Origin: an uncultured Alphaproteobacteria bacterium
GTDB taxonomy: Bacteria > Pseudomonadota > Alphaproteobacteria > RF32 > CAG-239
Assembly (NCBI GenBank): GCA_910585375.1
Contig: CAJUCZ010000003.1
Location: forward strand, 1-64,000
DNA: 64,000 bases
Reading direction: 5' to 3'
The translations under genes were made by a program, and so were the position numbers. The notes under the pieces are model-generated. The model made no database searches. It was not told the DNA's origin and saw only the letters and a program-made list of their open reading frames with translations. Each line of letters begins with the position of its first letter. Positions within the stretch are counted from its first letter, which is position 1. Positions 9,342 through 17,874 of the stretch are shown here, one piece after another.

Positions 9342-10745
9342 CTATTCAAATTTTCCGGAATTTACAAACAACAACGCTTCTTTATTAAAGTACTTCTTTA
9401 CAACTCTGTTAACATCTTCCAAAGTCACGGAACGCACATAATCATTCCTTTTTTGCAAAAAATCAAGCCCTAAATCATCTTTCTGCATATACGCTGCCAT
9501 ATCGGCAATCCCGTCAATGGAAGCAAAACGCAGATTATAAGAAGAAACAAGATAATCCTTGGCATCTTCCAGTTCTTGAGCCGATACCCCGTCCCGACCG
9601 AATTTTTGCCATTCTGAAAGCAGAATTTCCTTCACTTTTGCAAAATTTTCCGGGGTTGAAGAAAAACCGCCGCTGATAAGCGCTGATTTGTCAGACAAAC
9701 TCAAATAGGTATAAATTCCGTAAGTTAACCCTTGTTTTTCTCTCGCCGCAACATTCAGACGCGAATTCAACCCTGCACCGCCAAAAATATAATTAGCAAT
9801 ATACAACGGATAAAAATCCGGATGCTTTCTTTCTACGCCCGGCGCCGCAAATCTGGCCATATCCTGTGCCGTATCCTGAAAAACGTTCACTGCACCCGCA
9901 GTAAAATCAATCTCCGCCGGTCGTACAAAATTGATACTTCCTGTCTGCGGCAAGCCGCCGAACACCTCGTCCAATACCACAGAAAGCTCTTCCGCATCAA
10001 TATCACCGGCCACCCCGACAATAAGATTGTTCTGACTCAGATGCCGCACCACAAATTCTTTGAGTTGCCTCTGATTAATTTTAAGAATATCTTCCTTCTC
10101 GCCAATCGGATTACGGGCATACGGATGATTTTTATACAACGCTTTTGCAAAAGCCAGTTCTAAAACCCGCTCCGGCCGCTCCTGCTGTTGTTTCAAAGAC
10201 ATAAGCATCTGCGCCCGAACCTGCTCAATTTCGCCTTTGTCAAAACGCGGACTGTTCAATACGCTTTTAAGCAGTTCAAAAGCCTTTTTGCGATTATCCT
10301 TTGTCGTAATGAGCGTTCCGCCGAAATCATCTTTATCAGCACCCAAACTCAGGCCAATACCGTTGTTTTCCAGTTCTTCGTTAAAGCGCACATTGTCCAA
10401 CCTCCCCGCACCGTGTGTCAACAAAGCCGCTGCCATATTGGCAATACCGACCTTATCGGCATCATCCGTTGCCAGCCCGGCATTCTTAAAAATAAAGCGC
10501 AAACTGATAATCGGATTGGTTTTGTCCTGAAACAAATAGGCTTTAATATGATGCCTGCGGGAAAAAACTTCTTCAACTTTTGTCTCAAAGTTGCGCTGTT
10601 TAAGTTCTGAATTTTCTAGAATTTTATTCGGATTAAAAGTAAAGGTATTTTGATAAAACCAATACCCGCCCCACAATGCCAAACCGGCAGCGCCAAGTTT
10701 TAAAACACCGGAAAAAGAATGTCTGCGCCTTCTTTTAAACATCAC
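9342..10745 (-). CDS. M16 family peptidase-like protein, catalytic motif absent
   Basis: A 467-residue protein of the mitochondrial processing peptidase/pitrilysin family, with one N-terminal transmembrane helix (SGVLKLGAAGLALWGGYWFY). Where active members have HxxEH it reads ALLTHGAGRLDN, so the zinc site is missing and this is the non-catalytic partner of the gene upstream. The two genes overlap by four bases. Alphaproteobacteria commonly have this active/inactive pair, which resembles MPP beta/alpha. The C-terminal half keeps the family pattern (NYIFGGAGLNSRLN, REKQGLTYGIYTY). Likely anchored in the inner membrane facing the periplasm. Confidence 0.88.
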   Translation of the reverse strand: MMFKRRRRHSFSGVLKLGAAGLALWGGYWFYQNTFTFNPNKILENSELKQRNFETKVEEVFSRRHHIKAYLFQDKTNPIISLRFIFKNAGLATDDADKVGIANMAAALLTHGAGRLDNVRFNEELENNGIGLSLGADKDDFGGTLITTKDNRKKAFELLKSVLNSPRFDKGEIEQVRAQMLMSLKQQQERPERVLELAFAKALYKNHPYARNPIGEKEDILKINQRQLKEFVVRHLSQNNLIVGVAGDIDAEELSVVLDEVFGGLPQTGSINFVRPAEIDFTAGAVNVFQDTAQDMARFAAPGVERKHPDFYPLYIANYIFGGAGLNSRLNVAAREKQGLTYGIYTYLSLSDKSALISGGFSSTPENFAKVKEILLSEWQKFGRDGVSAQELEDAKDYLVSSYNLRFASIDGIADMAAYMQKDDLGLDFLQKRNDYVRSVTLEDVNRVVKKYFNKEALLFVNSGKFE

Positions 10746-12082
10746 CTTTTTTCCTCCGGTTTGGGTTTAATTACTGCCATTACCCGCGGTTTTTGCAAAA
10801 GCAGTTTTTCACCGGCTGCTTTCACATCTTTATACTCTACGGCAGCTATTGAATCCGCCATAGCTTCAACATCAGCCAACGGCATGCCTGCACTCATCAT
10901 CGAGCCGATAATCATGGCCGCATCACCGGGATTGTCTTTCAGATAAACCAGTCCGGCCAGCATTCTGTGCTTTGTCATGGCAATTTCATCCAGCGTAATT
11001 TCATCTAACGCCTCTTTAACGGCCCGCACCAGCGCCTGTTGCATTTCTTCTGCCGAAACGCCTTCCCTCGGAATAGCGCTTATTGTAAAACTTCCGTCGC
11101 CGCGCACCGCATAATCATACGAACTTTCTGCTGCTAATGCCGTTTTATTGCCGTCCACCAGCTTTTTATACAATTTTGAGGTCTTGCCCTCCCCCAAATA
11201 CTTTGATAACACGCTCAGGGCATAAATATCTTTCTTATCCTCCGAATTAACAGAGGGAGCCAGCCATACGTTACTCAGCCGCATTGAAGCAACAGCAGGC
11301 AGTTCCATTTCAAACGCCGCTGAAAAATCCCCTTCCGCCTTTTTCAGCGCCGGCATAACAGAAAGATCCGATGCCGCGGCACCGCCGTAATATTTCTTTG
11401 CCAAACGCAATCCCGTTTCCGGCTCAATATCGCCGGAAAGTACCAAAATAGCATTATTCGGCGCATAATAACGCTGATAAAAATTTCTGGCATCTTCAGG
11501 CGTTAAAGTCATAATTTCTTCCACCGAACCGGTCACAGGACGGGCATAAGGATGATCCTGCCACATTACCTTGCGCAAAGTTTCGGAAAAAACAGAAACC
11601 GGATTGTTCTCCACCACCTGCTTGCGCTCCTGATAGACAATATCGCGCTCCAACCCGAAGTCTTCATCCGAAAAATTCAGATTGCTCATCCTGTCAGCTT
11701 CCATAAACATTGCCAGCTCCAGTTTGCTGACATCCGTCAACTGGTGATAAGCGGTATAATCCTGTCCCGTGAAAGCATTGGCCTCCATGCCGTTATTCTC
11801 GGTAATACGGTTCAACTCAGTACCCTTAATCTTCTTGGTACCCCGAAACATCAAATGCTCAAGCAAATGTGCAATACCGCCTTTTCCGGGCTTTTCGTCA
11901 GCACTCCCAACCTTGTACCAGACCATATGCTTGACAATCGGTGCCTTGTGATTGGGCACCACCACAACCTGCATGCCGTTATCAAGCTGATAGGCCGAAG
12001 CGTTAAAAAGCTTGGCCTCAACCGGACCAAACTTCCATAACACTAACGCAAAAGCGACTATTTTAAAAGATAATTTTAACAA
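10742..12082 (-). CDS. M16 family zinc peptidase
   Basis: The 446 residues begin with a signal peptide (about residues 1-23) and carry the inverted zinc motif HLLEH followed by the LMFRGTKK segment typical of MPP-like and PqqL-like bacterial peptidases. It therefore acts as a zinc metallopeptidase, probably periplasmic. The start appears to be TTG at 12082, since no ATG lies in frame after the preceding stop; the ribosome site is poor. It overlaps its catalytically dead partner by four bases and follows the small lipoprotein gene by 18 bases. Confidence 0.9.
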   Translation of the reverse strand: MLKLSFKIVAFALVLWKFGPVEAKLFNASAYQLDNGMQVVVVPNHKAPIVKHMVWYKVGSADEKPGKGGIAHLLEHLMFRGTKKIKGTELNRITENNGMEANAFTGQDYTAYHQLTDVSKLELAMFMEADRMSNLNFSDEDFGLERDIVYQERKQVVENNPVSVFSETLRKVMWQDHPYARPVTGSVEEIMTLTPEDARNFYQRYYAPNNAILVLSGDIEPETGLRLAKKYYGGAAASDLSVMPALKKAEGDFSAAFEMELPAVASMRLSNVWLAPSVNSEDKKDIYALSVLSKYLGEGKTSKLYKKLVDGNKTALAAESSYDYAVRGDGSFTISAIPREGVSAEEMQQALVRAVKEALDEITLDEIAMTKHRMLAGLVYLKDNPGDAAMIIGSMMSAGMPLADVEAMADSIAAVEYKDVKAAGEKLLLQKPRVMAVIKPKPEEKR

Positions 12083-12100
12083 AATGCCCCCGGCTTCGGG

Positions 12101-12373
12101 TTACCTTTCCATTTTAGCCAGAAGCTTTTTTTCGGCACCGGTCATATCTTCGGTTTCTGCCTGACGGGCTTCCTGCCGCTCAATTTTATAACTGTCTTCA
12201 GCCACCGGCAACAGATTATATTCCGGCGGCAGCGATAACGGCGCTCTGGTACTGACCATAAACTCGTCCGGCGCCTTTTTGCTCAGCCCCAAACTTTCTT
12301 TGGTCGCATTACACGCCGTCAACGCACTGCAAACCAAAACCGCCGTTACCGCAATACCCAATTTTTTCATCAT
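12101..12373 (-). CDS. Small lipoprotein, DUF3035-like
   Basis: A 90-residue lipoprotein with lipobox LTAC at about residue 21 and the segment APDEFMVSTRAPLSLPPEYNL, which is the core of the DUF3035 family. Such proteins sit in the outer membrane of alphaproteobacteria; a link to outer-membrane assembly has been proposed for some, which I cannot confirm here. It overlaps lspA by four bases, and LspA is the peptidase that would process it. The rest of the chain is short and acidic. Confidence 0.8.
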   Translation of the reverse strand: MMKKLGIAVTAVLVCSALTACNATKESLGLSKKAPDEFMVSTRAPLSLPPEYNLLPVAEDSYKIERQEARQAETEDMTGAEKKLLAKMER

Positions 12374-12885
12374 GCCTTCTCCTCAGTCGATTTTTCATTA
12401 AACCAAAGTCCGTGTATAATAATCATCATAGCGCCGATGCAAATAAAACTGTCCGCAGCGTTAAAAGCAGGCCAGTGATTTCCGCCCAAATGAAAATCCA
12501 AAAAATCAAAAACGGCACCCAGACGAACACGGTCAATCACGTTGCCGATAGCACCGCCGATAATCATTCCGAGAGCAATTTGCACAAGCTTGCAATTTTC
12601 CTTACGCAGCCAATTCAGCAAAAAGGCCACAATCACCAACGCCACCACTGTCAGCCCGACAATTCCCGTTTTTCCGCCGTCATTAAACATAGAAAAGCTT
12701 ACGCCGGTATTCCAGGCCCGCACCACATTAAAAAACGGCGCCAGAACAATCGCGGCAGAATCGTTCACAACATGGTTCAAAACCCAATACTTGGAAAGCT
12801 GGTCAACAACAATCGCCACAGCCGCCGTAATCAAACCCAATAACACAAAAATCTCCTGTTTTGTTTCGCCAACAAAATGCATCAT
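12370..12885 (-). CDS. lspA: Lipoprotein signal peptidase II
   Basis: LspA cleaves the signal peptide of diacylglyceryl-prolipoproteins in the inner membrane. The four-helix protein carries the aspartate motifs GNVIDRVRLGAVFDFLDF and FNAADSFICIG, which supply the catalytic Asp pair, and the early DQLSKYWV segment. At 171 residues it is of normal length. Its four-base overlap with the downstream lipoprotein gene suggests coupled translation. Confidence 0.95.
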   Translation of the reverse strand: MMHFVGETKQEIFVLLGLITAAVAIVVDQLSKYWVLNHVVNDSAAIVLAPFFNVVRAWNTGVSFSMFNDGGKTGIVGLTVVALVIVAFLLNWLRKENCKLVQIALGMIIGGAIGNVIDRVRLGAVFDFLDFHLGGNHWPAFNAADSFICIGAMMIIIHGLWFNEKSTEEKA

Positions 12886-12938
12886 AGCGGCATTTTCAAC
12901 ACTAATAAAGCATTTATATAAACATATTCATATAAAAA

Positions 12939-14363
12939 TTAAAGCAACAGAAGCTTGGCCAGTCCCAAAAAGATGAAAAACCCGCCGGAATCGGTCACGG
13001 CAATCAGAAAAACGCCGGAAGAAATGGCCGGATCAACCTTCATCTTGTTCAACAGCAGCGGAATCAAAATTCCGGCCAGACTGGCAATCGTCAAATTACA
13101 CAACATGGCAACGGCAATAATCACACTGATCATCATCTGATCCGGAAACCAAAAATGCGTAATCAACGCAATCAGCCCGGCAAACATCACGCCGTTGCAC
13201 AGCCCGACCAGAAACTCCTTGCCAATCATCCTGAGCGTGTTGCGCGACGTCAGTTCCTTGGTCGCCAAAGCGCGCACGACCACCGCCAGCGTCTGATTTC
13301 CGGTTGTTCCGCCCATTGACGCCACAATCGGCATCAAAACCGCCAAAACCGAAATCTGGGCAATTACATCCTGAAACCCCTTAACCACCGAAGCGGCCAC
13401 AATCGTCGCAAACAAATTTGTAACCAGCCAGATGACGCGCGACTTAAAAATAGCACTGACCGGTTTGTAAACATCCCCCTCTTCCGCACCGGAAAGATGC
13501 ATAATGTCCTCGGACGCCTCTTCATGAATAACATGAACCACATCATCAATCGTAATCGCGCCGACCAGCCGCCCTTTGGCATCAACGACCATTGCCGACA
13601 TCCAGCCGTATTCGCGGAACATATGCGCCACTTCTTCCTGATCGGTATAAACGTCCACCGGAACCACCTCACAGTCCATAATGTCATAAAGCTGCTCGTT
13701 CGGCTTGGCACGCAAAAGCTTGTCCAGCGGAATTTGTCCGGTCGGATGCAAATGCTCGTCCGTCAGGAATATGTCATAAAAGCCGTCAGGCAGCTCTTCC
13801 GCCGTCAAAAGATAACCGCGCGCCTCTTTGACCGACCAACTGTCCGGCATGCTGACAAACTCGCGCGACATAATACGTCCGGCAGAATCTTCGGGATAAG
13901 AAAGCGAGGACTTAACCTGCTGCTTGAGCTCGGGAGACAGGCGGCTGATAATGTGCTTCTGCTCGTCATCATCCATATGCTCAAGAATTTCAACGGCTTC
14001 GTCCGAATCCAACTCGTTAACGATATGAACAATCTGGTTCTCGTCCAAACTGTCAATAACCTGCTCCTGAACCACTTCGTTAAGTTCGGGAAAAACATCC
14101 GGATTAATGTGAGAACCAAGGATTTCAATAAGCTGGCGGCGCTGATTGTGATCAAGAGCCTCAATCAGCTTGGCAAGATCATATTCAGACAAACCTTCGA
14201 CAATCTTGCGGACATGAATCTTGTCATCTTCTTCCAAAGCCAGAATAATCGAATTAATCATCTTTGGGCCAAGACCTAAAACAGTTCCCGAATGCCTGAT
14301 TTTTTTCAGATTTTTTTTCTTTTTCAGGGCCGGTTTGCTGTTTTTGATTTTTTTCTTCATCAT
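12939..14363 (-). CDS. mgtE: Magnesium transporter MgtE
   Basis: MgtE is a Mg2+-gated channel of the inner membrane. The 474 residues show the helical MgtE N domain (about 50-160), with the repeated acidic segments EQVIDSLDENQ and EILEHMDDDEQ, two CBS domains (about 165-290) and five transmembrane helices (about 305-474) with the pore segment MPIVASMGGTTGNQTLAVVVRAL. The N-terminus has an unusually Lys-rich extension (KKKIKNSKPALKKKKNLKK). AGGGAGGG lies directly before two tandem ATG codons; the second (14360) may be the real start. Confidence 0.94.
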   Translation of the reverse strand: MMKKKIKNSKPALKKKKNLKKIRHSGTVLGLGPKMINSIILALEEDDKIHVRKIVEGLSEYDLAKLIEALDHNQRRQLIEILGSHINPDVFPELNEVVQEQVIDSLDENQIVHIVNELDSDEAVEILEHMDDDEQKHIISRLSPELKQQVKSSLSYPEDSAGRIMSREFVSMPDSWSVKEARGYLLTAEELPDGFYDIFLTDEHLHPTGQIPLDKLLRAKPNEQLYDIMDCEVVPVDVYTDQEEVAHMFREYGWMSAMVVDAKGRLVGAITIDDVVHVIHEEASEDIMHLSGAEEGDVYKPVSAIFKSRVIWLVTNLFATIVAASVVKGFQDVIAQISVLAVLMPIVASMGGTTGNQTLAVVVRALATKELTSRNTLRMIGKEFLVGLCNGVMFAGLIALITHFWFPDQMMISVIIAVAMLCNLTIASLAGILIPLLLNKMKVDPAISSGVFLIAVTDSGGFFIFLGLAKLLLL

Positions 14364-14447
14364 CCCTCCCTATATTGACTTTGTAATAAGATAATCATTG
14401 ACTATGGCCTTTTTAATACGATAGCGCCCACCCGCAAACCTAAAAAG

Positions 14448-14900
14448 TCAAAATATACACAGAAACCGAAAATGAAGCACCTCTCTCTCGTCCGGCACGG
14501 TTTGGGTGCCCTTTGCGAATAGCTTAGGTTTTGGAGCAAAACCCGAAAGACCCACATATTTCCCCCTCTTTGCTAAGAGGGGGACAGGGGGTGTTAGACC
14601 AGCCCGATTACCGAACAACTTCTTAATCTTTGGAGCAAAGAGATAAAACTGAAGCACTAAGCTTTGGAGCGTAGCGACCTTAACTTTGCTCTGAAGATTT
14701 AGAAAGTGAGGTTGGGCTTGACTTTTGCTTTTTATTCTTCTCTTGAAGCACCATGCCTCCGTCCGGCACGGTTTGAGGTGCCCTTCGCGAGCAACTTCTT
14801 GGCTTTTAAGAAAAAGAGGTAATAGTGAAGCACTATGTAATAGAGCGTAGCGACCTTAACTTTTTCTTGAAAGCCTAGAAAGCGAGAGCGGGCTAGCTTT
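14448..14900. repeat. Imperfect tandem duplication in the mgtE-RT gap
   Basis: The 812-base gap between mgtE and the reverse transcriptase has no convincing gene. It contains a block of 200-300 bases that occurs about twice: both copies share GAAGCAC, CGTCCGGCACGGTTT, GGTGCCCTT-GCGA and GGAGCGTAGCGACCTTAAC in the same order. A hairpin with a TGCTA loop (14561-14584, CCCCTCTT/AAGAGGGG) lies inside and has a close copy at 16605-16632. This may be a decayed mobile or duplicated segment. Confidence 0.5.
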
Positions 14901-14929
14901 TTTGTGCTACTTTTGTAGCATGACAAAAG

Positions 14930-15175
14930 TAGCGAAAAGAAAATCCCAACTCTATAAAGAAAACGAAACTTGAAAATAAGAAAAGGAAAGGCCGCGGCAA
15001 AAGGGACAAGGGGGCGAAAAAAAGGCAGGGAGAGAAAAGGAAAAGAAAGACAGCGGAAAACAAACAGGGCAAGGGAATAAAAAAGAAAGAGAATTGCGTG
15101 GAGATAAAAGAAAAAAAGAAAAAAAGAAAAAAAGAAAAAAAGAAAGAGAAACGAAAAGAGAAAGAAAAGATGAAT
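14930..15175. repeat. Polypurine tract with tandem AAAAAAAG units
   Basis: About 240 bases of almost pure purine on the plus strand, ending in four or five AAAAAAAG-type units near 15110-15145. It lies immediately 3' of the reverse transcriptase stop codon, so the RT transcript would end in a long pyrimidine run. Open frames across it are low-complexity (poly-Lys or poly-Phe) and not credible genes. The tract may be slippage-prone. Confidence 0.6.
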
Positions 15176-16444
15176 TCAGAGCGGAGGAAAATCTTCAAAA
15201 TCTTTTTTCTTCACCGCCCGATAATTTTTAAGATTAACAACATTAGGCTTGTACTTCTGCTTGACGACGACTTTGCTATAAGTATTGTACGAATAATACA
15301 CCGTCCGCCAGAAATCCGAAAGCTTTTCCAAAACGCTCTTGCGGATTCTGTAAGTCTTGTAATGTTTCATAAATCCGAGATACGAATTAATACTGGCCAT
15401 AAAATTGTCGGTATAAGCCTCGGGATTTTTCCTGACCACCTCTTCCATGGCATTATACATCCGCACCTTGGCATAAAAGTTTCCTTTAGTGCGATTGGCA
15501 ATATACTCGCGGTAAGGCTTGATGACAGAACCGATAAACTTGACACCTTTGGAATAATGCTGCAAATAAAACTTTTTGGGATGCAGGTGCAAATGGAGTT
15601 TGTTTTGCAAATACTTCTCAATTTTGAGCTTCATCTCCTGCAAAAAAGCCTTGTCGCGGTGAATCAGCACAAAATCGTCCACATACCGCCCGTAATACCG
15701 CACACCGCACTCCTGCGTAATATAAGTATCCAGTCCCGACATATAAAAATTGGCAAAAATCTGCGATGTCAGATTGCCGATCGGCATTCCCTTGTTCTTC
15801 TTACAGCCGAACAGGCTTTTTCCGGCCGGCAATCCGTCCCAGTTGCGCTTGCTGCCCTTGATGACGCAACCGTTCTGCGGCGCGTTGTAAATAATCATCC
15901 GTACCAGATTAAAGATAATGTTGCGGTCAGGGGCATGATAACGGGCTTTAAGCATTTTGAGCAGATTCCGGCATAAAATGTCTTTATCAATGCTCATAAA
16001 AAAAGCCTGCACATCCATTTTCAGAATGTAGCAGTCCTTTGTGTAATTCTCGGAACATTCCCTGATATAGTCCCTTATCTTATGAACCCCGTATAAAGAG
16101 CCTTTCCCCTTCCGACAACTGTAAGAGTCGTCAATAAAACACTGCTCGATAAGATCGTTGATTTTATTAATCACCAGATGATGAACAATACGGTCACGAA
16201 AGTTGGCGGCAAAAATCTCGCGCTGTACGGGCTTATGCACAATAAAAGCGACAGATTGCCCGATTTTATAAGTCCCGTTGTTAATTTCCTCCCAAAGCCT
16301 GACCAGCTGGCTTTCATAATCCGCCTCAAACTTAAGAGCACTTCCGGTGTTGCGCTTGTGTACACGGCAGTCAAAATATGCCTGAAATAAATCCTCAAGC
16401 TTGATTTTACTTTCCGGCAGTTCCTCAAACATTTCAAGCTGCAT
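15176..16444 (-). CDS. DGR-type reverse transcriptase
   Basis: A 422-residue reverse transcriptase. The catalytic aspartates are in LKMDVQAFF (Asp144) and YVDD (254-257). Between them, PIGNLTSQIFANFY (about 221-234) has the IGNxxSQ sequence that replaces the usual QG motif and marks DGR reverse transcriptases rather than group II intron or retron enzymes. It would copy the TR RNA with adenine-specific errors, together with Avd. The C-terminus is long, basic and Tyr-rich. The start has no striking ribosome site. The TR lies about 500 bases upstream on the same strand, so TR and RT may share a transcript. Confidence 0.95.
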   Translation of the reverse strand: MQLEMFEELPESKIKLEDLFQAYFDCRVHKRNTGSALKFEADYESQLVRLWEEINNGTYKIGQSVAFIVHKPVQREIFAANFRDRIVHHLVINKINDLIEQCFIDDSYSCRKGKGSLYGVHKIRDYIRECSENYTKDCYILKMDVQAFFMSIDKDILCRNLLKMLKARYHAPDRNIIFNLVRMIIYNAPQNGCVIKGSKRNWDGLPAGKSLFGCKKNKGMPIGNLTSQIFANFYMSGLDTYITQECGVRYYGRYVDDFVLIHRDKAFLQEMKLKIEKYLQNKLHLHLHPKKFYLQHYSKGVKFIGSVIKPYREYIANRTKGNFYAKVRMYNAMEEVVRKNPEAYTDNFMASINSYLGFMKHYKTYRIRKSVLEKLSDFWRTVYYSYNTYSKVVVKQKYKPNVVNLKNYRAVKKKDFEDFPPL

Positions 16445-16953
16445 TGCTCAAAACCTTTTCATCCTTCTGTTTTGTTCAAACGGGACTGCCCTCCCTTTTT
16501 TATTTTACCCTGTCTTTCCTTTTTCTTTCTGTCATTGCCTGACTTATTATTTTTATCCCCCTCGGGCTGTTCGCTGTGTATTCCCCACTCTTTATTTTTC
16601 TATTCCCTCCCCTCTCTTTGCTAAGAGGGGGAGTTAGATTTCAAAGCACCATTTCTCCCACACATCCCCGCCATAGCATCGCGGGTCACAAGACACCGTA
16701 CAAAACGTGCGCCGCCTGCCGTGCAGGTCATCCTGAGCAGAGCGAAGGATCCTGTCAAACAAATCAGCCTTAATTAATTGACTGGATTCTTCGTTGCACT
16801 CAGAATGACAGTGCTTCCCTCTTTATGGATTGCCGGATCAAATCCGGCAATGACAGAAGAAAGAAAGCCCGAGGAGGACAAAAAAAACTCGGACGACACA
16901 CGAAAAAAGAAGATGTAAAAACAAGTGGATGGCTCAATATTTTAAATCAAAAG
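16445..16953. repeat. Gene-free repeat-rich segment between RT and TR
   Basis: No gene is seen here. It holds a hairpin copy at 16605-16632 (related to 14561-14584), interspersed repeat copy 2 at 16640-16730 with the block CCCCGCCATAGCATCGCGGG, a REP-like run (ATCCTGAGCAGAGCGAAGGA, then TTCTTCGTTGCACTCAGAAT) and a palindrome with arms TTGCCGGAT/ATCCGGCAA at 16830-16850. These look like dispersed genomic repeats that have collected around the DGR. Confidence 0.55.
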
Positions 16954-17035
16954 AGCCGAGACGACAACTACTGGCACGCGAAGTTGGCGTTGTTGTTGTT
17001 GTCGTTGTTGTTGTTGCAATTCTGGAAGCGCGGGG
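16954..17035 (-). repeat. DGR template repeat (TR)
   Basis: An 82-base sequence matching 17793-17874 base for base at both ends. Its core, read on the minus strand, consists of nine AAC codons, one GAC and one GCC: the adenine-rich design seen in TRs, since AAC can mutate to many residues but never to a stop. All 13 differences from the VR fall on adenines of this strand, out of 19 adenines in the core. Flanking constant parts are CCCCGCGCTTCCAG on the 5' side and CTTCGCGTGCCAGTAGTTG onward on the 3' side, the latter the likely initiation-of-homology segment. It is not itself translated from a plausible start. Confidence 0.96.
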
Positions 17036-17244
17036 CTGAAATCTCTTCCCGGCACTAATTGCGGCACAGGGCACACAAACCCCAGAACACACTAAAAACT
17101 GCCGTTTATGGTTCTTAACAACCGGCTGACAGGCAGCCGAATGTAGGCAGTCCTTTTTTAATTTAAAAAAATCGCTCGCTCCGGCAAACCCTTGCAAATC
17201 ACAATCTGATATTGCCGAATTCCGGCACGGCCATCCCCTTGTTA

Positions 17245-17598
17245 TCACATCTCCTCTTTCGGTGTTGAATTTTTCCACGCGGTCGCCTGCTTGCCGATCC
17301 TGTCCATCACAGCTGACAGTTCCGCCAGTTTCTTAATTGATATAATGTTCAAATCACGGCATAGCCTGATCTCCAGCTTGAGAATTTCATAATCGCTCAA
17401 AAATTCTTCCAGAAAAGCCCGCTTGCGCAAATTGACATTTGCACGATAAATGTTACGGAACAGGATAAGAGCATCGCGCTTCATGTCCTGCCCGAGACTG
17501 TATTTATATTCCCGGGAGAATTTGTTGGTGACTTTGTATATCTCAAGCAACAGCTTGTAGGTATCACGATAGATTGGCAGCTCTTCGCTTAACGCCAT
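17245..17598 (-). CDS. avd: Avd-like four-helix-bundle accessory protein of the DGR
   Basis: The 117-residue basic, all-helical protein belongs to the four-helix-bundle/S23 family that includes the DGR accessory variability determinant. Avd forms a positively charged pentameric barrel that binds the reverse transcriptase and the TR RNA and is needed for mutagenic cDNA synthesis. Typical features are the YRDTYKLLLEIYKVTNKFSR opening and a late RLCRDLNIISIKKLAEL helix. The ATG at 17598 is chosen because AAGGA lies six bases upstream; an upstream in-frame start at 17670 would add unlikely residues. It lies between target gene and TR, the standard place. Confidence 0.9.
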   Translation of the reverse strand: MALSEELPIYRDTYKLLLEIYKVTNKFSREYKYSLGQDMKRDALILFRNIYRANVNLRKRAFLEEFLSDYEILKLEIRLCRDLNIISIKKLAELSAVMDRIGKQATAWKNSTPKEEM

Positions 17599-17679
17599 AC
17601 CGCATCCTTCTGATAAAACATTATACCCCTGCACCCTGCCCGCAAAATTTTTGATTCGGCCAAAATGCAAATTTGCGTC

Positions 17680-17697
17680 GTCCGGCTCACGCCGGAC
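17680..17697. repeat. Hairpin between avd and the variable repeat
   Basis: A perfect 7-base stem GTCCGGC/GCCGGAC with a 4-base loop, about 95 bases 3' of the VR in the direction of the target gene. Some DGRs need a hairpin just downstream of VR for target recognition, but that one lies only a few bases away, so a role here is uncertain. It may instead be a weak terminator of the target gene. Confidence 0.4.
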
Positions 17698-17792
17698 AAC
17701 ACAAATAATATAAACGAATTATACAAAAATAACCCCCCTTTCATTACTTATACACAACCTTTAAATTGTTAAATTGGTAAATTGCTAATAAA

Positions 17793-17874
17793 AGCCGAGA
17801 CGACAACTACTGGCACGCGAAGCCGGCGAGGCTGTAGTAGCCGCCGTAGTTGCCGCAATTCTGGAAGCGCGGGG
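17793..17874 (-). repeat. DGR variable repeat (VR)
   Basis: The 82-base copy of the TR at the very 3' end of the target gene; the stop codon TAG lies within its constant 3' part. Relative to the TR, 13 bases differ, each at a template adenine: codons for residues 233, 235-241 and 243 changed, giving Gly, Tyr, Gly, Gly, Tyr, Tyr, Ser, Leu and Gly, while 234 is still Asn and 242 (GCC, no adenine) is unchanged. Everything outside the adenine-rich core is identical. This is direct evidence that the element has been active. Confidence 0.96.

Noticed and set aside
15098..15976. A 292-codon frame on the plus strand over the RT gene
   Set aside because: It starts in the polypurine tract (poly-Lys) and is antisense to the reverse transcriptase; not a credible gene.
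16990..17018. A TTG/AAC microsatellite
   Set aside because: The triplet run is the adenine-rich core of the DGR template repeat; flanks match the VR exactly, which a simple microsatellite would not explain.
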